Shown here one piece after another: positions 60,252 through 64,000 of a DNA stretch of 64,000 nucleotides. A model generated the notes under the pieces. The model was given only the letters and a program-made list of their open reading frames with translations. It was not told where the DNA came from and searched no databases. Source of the DNA: Kineococcus rhizosphaerae (GTDB lineage Bacteria > Actinomycetota > Actinomycetes > Actinomycetales > Kineococcaceae); assembly GCF_003002055.1 (NCBI RefSeq), contig NZ_PVZF01000004.1:186001-250000 (forward strand), given 5' to 3'. The position numbers and the translations under genes are program-made. Position 1 is the stretch's first letter. The number at the start of each line of letters is the position of its first letter.

Positions 60252-60977
60252 GTGAGCGGGGACGTGTGGGGCGAGGACGTCGCCCGGACCTACGACGAGG
60301 ACTCGGCGTGGATGTCCACCCCCGAGGTGCTCGGGCCGACGCTGGACGTGCTGGCCGACCTCGCCGGGTCGGACCGGGCGCTGGAGTTCGCGGTCGGGAC
60401 GGGGCGCGTCGCGCTGCCGCTGGCCGCCCGCGGCATCCCCGTCAGCGGGGTCGAACTGTCGGTCCCGATGCTGGACCGGTTGCGCGCCAAGGACGGTGCC
60501 GACGCGCTGGACCTCGTCGAGGGTGACATGGCCCGGACCCGCGTCGACGGGGAGTTCACCCTCGTGTACCTGGTCTACAACACGATCACGAACCTGCTGG
60601 AGCAGGACGAGCAGGTCGCGTGCTTCGTCAACGCCGCCCGCCACCTGGTGCCCGGCGGGTTCTTCCTGATCGAGGTGTTCGTCCCTGACCTGCAGCGCCT
60701 GCCGCCCGGGGAGACCGCCCGGCCCTTCCACCTCAGCGCCGACCACCTCGGGTTCGACAGCTACGACCTGGTGAACTCGCGCCTCACGTCCCACCACTAC
60801 CGGCCCGGGCGCGGGACCGTGGTCGAGTCCCACCACCGCTACGCGTGGCCCGCCGAGTACGACCTCATGGCCCGCATCGCCGGACTCGAACCGCACGCCC
60901 GGTGGGCCGGGTGGGACCGCTCGGAGTTCACGGCCGACTCGCGCTCGCACGTGTCGGTGTGGCGGCGACCGACGTGA
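60252..60977 (+). CDS. SAM-dependent methyltransferase
   Basis: The 241-residue protein has motif I ALEFAVGTGRVALPLAARG, VSGVELSVPML, LVEGDMART and VPGGFFLIEVF. It begins with the DVWGEDVARTYDEDSAW segment seen in small type 11/25 enzymes. Substrate unknown. Its last 50 bp overlap the 3' end of the convergent aminotransferase gene. Confidence 0.85.
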   Translation: MSGDVWGEDVARTYDEDSAWMSTPEVLGPTLDVLADLAGSDRALEFAVGTGRVALPLAARGIPVSGVELSVPMLDRLRAKDGADALDLVEGDMARTRVDGEFTLVYLVYNTITNLLEQDEQVACFVNAARHLVPGGFFLIEVFVPDLQRLPPGETARPFHLSADHLGFDSYDLVNSRLTSHHYRPGRGTVVESHHRYAWPAEYDLMARIAGLEPHARWAGWDRSEFTADSRSHVSVWRRPT

Positions 60978-62136
60978 GGAACGCGCCGATCCGCCGCAAC
61001 CCCTCGGTCAGCTCCTCCCTCGACGCGGCGTACGACAGCCGGACGTGGGTACCGGCCATCGTGGCCGAGAAGTCGCGCCCGGGCGTCAGCGCGACGTGCT
61101 GCTCGGCCAGGGCCCGTTCGCAGAACTCCCACGCGTCCAGGCCCGTGGAGCTCACGTCGACGTAGACGTAGAAGGCGCCGTCGGGTTCGACGGGGACGGG
61201 CAGCCCGAGGGCGGCGAGCCCGTCGAGGACGAGGCGGCGGCGGGCGACGAACTCGCGCCGGCGTTCGGCGCACAACGCCAGCGACGCGGGCGTGAAGCAG
61301 GCCAGCGCGGCGTGCTGCACGGGAGTCGAGGCCGCGATGAAGTAGTTCTGCGCCAGACGTTCCACCGGGGCGACGAGGGCTTCCGGCAGCACCGCCCAGC
61401 CCAGCCGCCAGCCCGTCATGCCGAAGAACTTCGAGAAGCTGTTCACGACGATCGCGTCGGGGTCGGACGCCAGGACCGTGCGCGCGGGCGTCCCGTCGGC
61501 GGCGGGGTCGGACAGGTCGAGGTAGATCTCGTCCACGAGGCGCCACGCGCCGCGCTCGCGGGCCTGCTCGCAGATCCGGGCGAGCTCGCCGGGCGGCACC
61601 GAGGTCCCCGTCGGGTTCGACGGGGACGCGACCATGACGACGCCCGTCCGGTCCGTCCACGCGTCCCGGACGGCGTCGGCGGTGAGCTGGTACCGCTGGG
61701 CGGGCGTCGTCGGCACCGTCAGCGCCCGGCCCCCGAAGGTCGAGATCAGCTGGCGGTTGCACGGGTACGACGGGTCGGCCAGCAGCACGTCGTCGCCCGG
61801 GTCGACGGTCGCGGCCAGCACCAGCAGCAGCGCGGCCGAGGCGCCCGAGGTCACGATCACGCGCGCGGGGTCGACGTCGACGCCGTGGCGGTCGCGGTAG
61901 TCCGCGGCGATGGCCGCGCGCAGCGCCGGCAGGCCCAGCGCCACCGTGTACGGCAGCTCCCGGCCGTCCATCGCGTCCCGCATCGCGGCCCGCACGTCGG
62001 GCGGCGCCCCGAAGTCGGGTTCGCCGATGGACAGCCGCACGACGTGGTGCCCCCGGGCCTGCAGCGCGGCGGCCTGCGCCCCGAAGGCGAGCGCGTGGAA
62101 CGGTTCGGTCGTGGCGGCGCGGGTCGACACCTTCAC
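60928..62136 (-). CDS. PLP-dependent aminotransferase, class I/II
   Basis: The 402-residue fold-type I enzyme has RLSIGEPDFGAPPDVRAAM, TSGASAALLLVLAA, ASPSNPTGTSVPPGEL, the substrate loop VDEIYLDLS and the PLP lysine in VVNSFSKFFGMTGWRLGW. The final Arg that binds the carboxylate is in THVRLSYA. It resembles aspartate/aromatic aminotransferases; the exact amino acid is unknown. GTG overlaps the DUF3180 stop by 4 bp, at the end of the folate gene chain. Confidence 0.9.
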   Translation of the reverse strand: MKVSTRAATTEPFHALAFGAQAAALQARGHHVVRLSIGEPDFGAPPDVRAAMRDAMDGRELPYTVALGLPALRAAIAADYRDRHGVDVDPARVIVTSGASAALLLVLAATVDPGDDVLLADPSYPCNRQLISTFGGRALTVPTTPAQRYQLTADAVRDAWTDRTGVVMVASPSNPTGTSVPPGELARICEQARERGAWRLVDEIYLDLSDPAADGTPARTVLASDPDAIVVNSFSKFFGMTGWRLGWAVLPEALVAPVERLAQNYFIAASTPVQHAALACFTPASLALCAERRREFVARRRLVLDGLAALGLPVPVEPDGAFYVYVDVSSTGLDAWEFCERALAEQHVALTPGRDFSATMAGTHVRLSYAASREELTEGLRRIGAFLTSVAATPTRASASRP

Positions 62137-62600
62137 GCGCGGGCTCCCGTCTGCTCGTCCTCGTCCGGGGGCACCCGGCACCAGCGTTCGACGAGCAGCC
62201 CGGCGACGAGCAGCAGCACCGACACGACGACGTCGGCGACCGCCACGACCGTCTCGCTGCGGCGCGCCGCGATGTGCAGGGTCGGCAGGTAGTGCACGGT
62301 CCAGCCGAGGAAGACACCCACCAGCAGGGCCCCGGCGACCGAGGCCGCCTTGGCCAGGGCGGCGGTGCGCGCCGCGCGCAGGGCGTCGATGCGGCGGGCC
62401 TTGTCGCCGTCGACCCACTGCTTCACGGGCCAGCCGACGCCGAAGACCGCGACGGCGAGCAGGCCGATGGTCAACGTGGTGCGCCACATCAGGTCCGGTT
62501 CGGCGTGGCCCGAGGAGACCCACACCTGCAGCCCCGACCAGGCCAGGACGGCGGCGAGGAACCCCAGCCCGGTGAGCAGCCCGGGACGCGAGGGCCTCAC
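62133..62600 (-). CDS. DUF3180 membrane protein
   Basis: The 155-residue protein has four hydrophobic helices in two pairs (about 8-28 and 41-58, then 84-105 and 118-140). It sits directly after folK, as Rv3605c does in mycobacteria, which is typical for DUF3180. Function unknown. Overlaps both neighbours by 4 bp. Confidence 0.9.
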   Translation of the reverse strand: MRPSRPGLLTGLGFLAAVLAWSGLQVWVSSGHAEPDLMWRTTLTIGLLAVAVFGVGWPVKQWVDGDKARRIDALRAARTAALAKAASVAGALLVGVFLGWTVHYLPTLHIAARRSETVVAVADVVVSVLLLVAGLLVERWCRVPPDEDEQTGARA

Positions 62601-63070
62601 CGCGCGGTCCGGGCGAGCAGGTCCGCGACCCGGCCCTGCGGCAGCTCCGCGTCGGGGTCGAGCTCGAGCCAGGGCCCCAGGACGAACGCCCGTTCGTGGG
62701 CGCGCGGGTGGGGCAGGACGAGACCGTCCTCGTCGAGCTCGACGTCGCCCCCGGAGTCCCGGTAGGCGATGACGTCGACGTCGATGGGCCGGGGCCCGTC
62801 GACGACCTTCGTCGCGCGGTCCAGGCCGAGGGACGCCTCGACGGCGTGGGCCGCGGCGAGCAGGTCGTGGGGCCCGAGGCTCGTCGTCACGAGGACGACG
62901 GCGTTGAGGAAGTCGGGCTGGTCGGGGACGGCGCCGACGGGCGCGGTCTCCACGATCGTCGAGACCGCGTCGACGCTGATCCCCTCGCTCGCGCGCAGGG
63001 CGTCCACCGCGGCGTGCAGCGTCGCGGCGCGGTGCCCGACGTTGGCGCCCAGGGCCAGCACGGCCCTCAC
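62597..63070 (-). CDS. folK: 6-hydroxymethyl-7,8-dihydropterin pyrophosphokinase
   Basis: Transfers pyrophosphate from ATP in folate synthesis. The 157-residue protein has VLALGANVGHRAATLHAAV, ETAPVGAVPDQPDFLNAVV, the metal and pterin motif DGPRPIDVDVIAY and LPHPRAHERAFVLGPW. All key parts are intact. GTG or ATG start overlaps the folB stop by 4 bp. Confidence 0.95.
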   Translation of the reverse strand: MRAVLALGANVGHRAATLHAAVDALRASEGISVDAVSTIVETAPVGAVPDQPDFLNAVVLVTTSLGPHDLLAAAHAVEASLGLDRATKVVDGPRPIDVDVIAYRDSGGDVELDEDGLVLPHPRAHERAFVLGPWLELDPDAELPQGRVADLLARTAR

Positions 63071-63480
63071 GAGCGGGTCCTGCGGATCACCAGTTCCACG
63101 TCGTCGAACGGGACGGGGACCGGGGCCTGCGGCTTGTGGACGACGACGTCGACCGCCTCGACGCGCCCGGAGGCGGCCAGGCAGGTGTCGGCGACGCGCT
63201 GCGCCAGCGTCTCCAGCAGGTCCACCGGGTCGCCGGCGAGGACCTGCTCGAGCTGCTGGGCGAGGGTGCCGTAGTTCACCGTGGCGGTCAGGTCGTCGCC
63301 CGCGGCGGCCTCACGGGTGTCCAGGTGCAGCGCGACGTCGAGACCGAACCGCTGCCCCAGCGCGCGCTCGGGGTCGAGGACGCCGTGGCGGCCGCGGGCG
63401 GACAGACCGCGCAGGACGATGCGGTCCAGGGCGCGGCCGCGGGCGTCGAGGACGGGACCGGCGGTGTCGAGGGAGCTCAC
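63067..63480 (-). CDS. folB: Dihydroneopterin aldolase
   Basis: Cleaves dihydroneopterin. The 137-residue protein has VLRGLSARGRHGVLDPERALGQ (catalytic region), TVNYGTLAQQLEQVL and DLLETLAQRVADTCL with the substrate-binding Glu, and ends in the conserved KPQAPVPVPFDDVELVI. GTG 63480 overlaps the folP stop by 4 bp. An upstream extension of ten residues is open but lies inside folP. Confidence 0.95.
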   Translation of the reverse strand: MSSLDTAGPVLDARGRALDRIVLRGLSARGRHGVLDPERALGQRFGLDVALHLDTREAAAGDDLTATVNYGTLAQQLEQVLAGDPVDLLETLAQRVADTCLAASGRVEAVDVVVHKPQAPVPVPFDDVELVIRRTRS

Positions 63481-64000
63481 GCGGCGCTCCCCCGTCCGGC
63501 GGCCGACCACGCGGCGGCGACCTTCACCGCGGCGACGGTGGAGGGGACGTCGTGCACCCGGACCCCCCAGACCCCCCGCGCCGCGGCCAGGGCGGAGACG
63601 GCGGCCGTCGCGGCGTCCCGGTCCGCGGGGGCGGGGACCTCGCCGCCGGCCGCCAGCAGGGACCCGAGGAAGCGCTTGCGGGAGGCGCCGACGAGCAGCG
63701 GGCAGCCCAGCGCGGCGAGCTCGTCGAGACCGGCGAGCAGCGACCAGTCGTGCTCGGCGGTCTTGGCGAAGCCCAGCCCGGGGTCCAGCACGACCCGGTC
63801 GCGGGCGACCCCGGCGGCCGTCACGGCGGCCAGGCGCCCGGCCAGCTCGGCCCGCACCTCGGCGACCGGGTCGGCGTACACGGCCAGGGAGTTCATGACG
63901 TCGGAGAACCCGCGCCAGTGGCTCAGCACGTACACGCAGTCCAGCCCGGCGACCGTGGCCGCCATGTCCTCGTCGGCCAGGCCGCCGGAGACGTCGTTGA
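63477..64000 (-). CDS. folP: Dihydropteroate synthase, C-terminal part
   Basis: Joins pterin pyrophosphate and p-aminobenzoate; target of sulfonamides. The visible 174 residues start at NDVSGGLADEDMAATV (the conserved IND-SGG region), continue with YVLSHWRGF, the DPGLGFAKTAEHDWSLL segment that binds pterin, VGASRKRFLG (anion-binding Ser-Arg-Lys) and WGVRVHDV near the end. The N-terminal third lies beyond the right edge. First in the chain folP, folB, folK, DUF3180, aminotransferase. Confidence 0.96.
   Translation of the reverse strand, partial: NDVSGGLADEDMAATVAGLDCVYVLSHWRGFSDVMNSLAVYADPVAEVRAELAGRLAAVTAAGVARDRVVLDPGLGFAKTAEHDWSLLAGLDELAALGCPLLVGASRKRFLGSLLAAGGEVPAPADRDAATAAVSALAAARGVWGVRVHDVPSTVAAVKVAAAWSAAGRGSAA

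Overview
The window is one continuous stretch of a very GC-rich (roughly 74% by eye) actinobacterial chromosome. It has no phage, plasmid or transposase genes and no tRNA or rRNA that I can see. Gene order supports the placement. Blocks match the mycobacterial order Rv0495c-Rv0500B (Cys-rich protein, ppx, sugar isomerase, proC, HTH protein, bS22) and Rv3585-Rv3608c (radA, disA, membrane protein, mutY, clpC, lsr2, lysS, panC, DUF2520, DUF3180, folK, folB, folP). The mix of these blocks with exopolysaccharide genes suggests a Kineococcus-like member of the Kineosporiales, but the genus is inference.

Layout. 1-4.3 kb: the end of a polysaccharide locus (partial glycosyltransferase, a membrane protein, and an unusual fusion of a Wzx-type flippase with a GT-C-like membrane region). 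4.5-10 kb: the conserved bS22/HTH/acuC/proC/isomerase/ppx block and its divergent Cys-rich neighbour. 10-14 kb: a methyltransferase and a coupled c-di-GMP pair (GGEEF protein and PAS-GGDEF-EAL protein). 14.4-19.1 kb: radA, disA and mutY, a DNA-repair and c-di-AMP module. 19.2-22.1 kb: a gluconate operon (acetyltransferase, gntK, gntP, arfB). 22.3-24.8 kb: clpC. 25-27.5 kb: two divergent citrate synthase family genes, one fused to a MerR-like HTH and carrying a perfect 15-bp repeat array. 27.8-30.5 kb: an ABC exporter, lsr2 and a small membrane protein. 30.5-33.8 kb: lysS, panC and DUF2520.

From 34 to 50.5 kb lies a large exopolysaccharide island. It holds a CDP-sugar cassette (cytidylyltransferase, SDR epimerase, 3,5-epimerase-like protein, SAF-domain dehydrogenase), four glycosyltransferases, a chain-length regulator with a degenerate P-loop, a Wzy-like polymerase, a Wzx-like flippase and two GH26 glycoside hydrolases. 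From 50.8 to 61 kb are accessory genes: SulP transporter, solute-binding lipoprotein, two PH-domain membrane proteins, an OpuCA-type ATPase, GT4, an EEP hydrolase and methyltransferases. The window ends in a chain of 4-bp-overlapping genes: folP, folB, folK, DUF3180 and an aminotransferase. The island plus accessory genes therefore separate DUF2520/panC from DUF3180/folK, which are close neighbours in mycobacteria.

Two themes run through the non-coding DNA. Many genes have a TANNNT-like hexamer ending 6-8 nt before a GTG or ATG start, which suggests leaderless transcripts. The intergenic regions are also rich in hairpins and repeats, including a composite two-hairpin element found at two distant loci and a GATCGCGG-containing repeat family found at two others.
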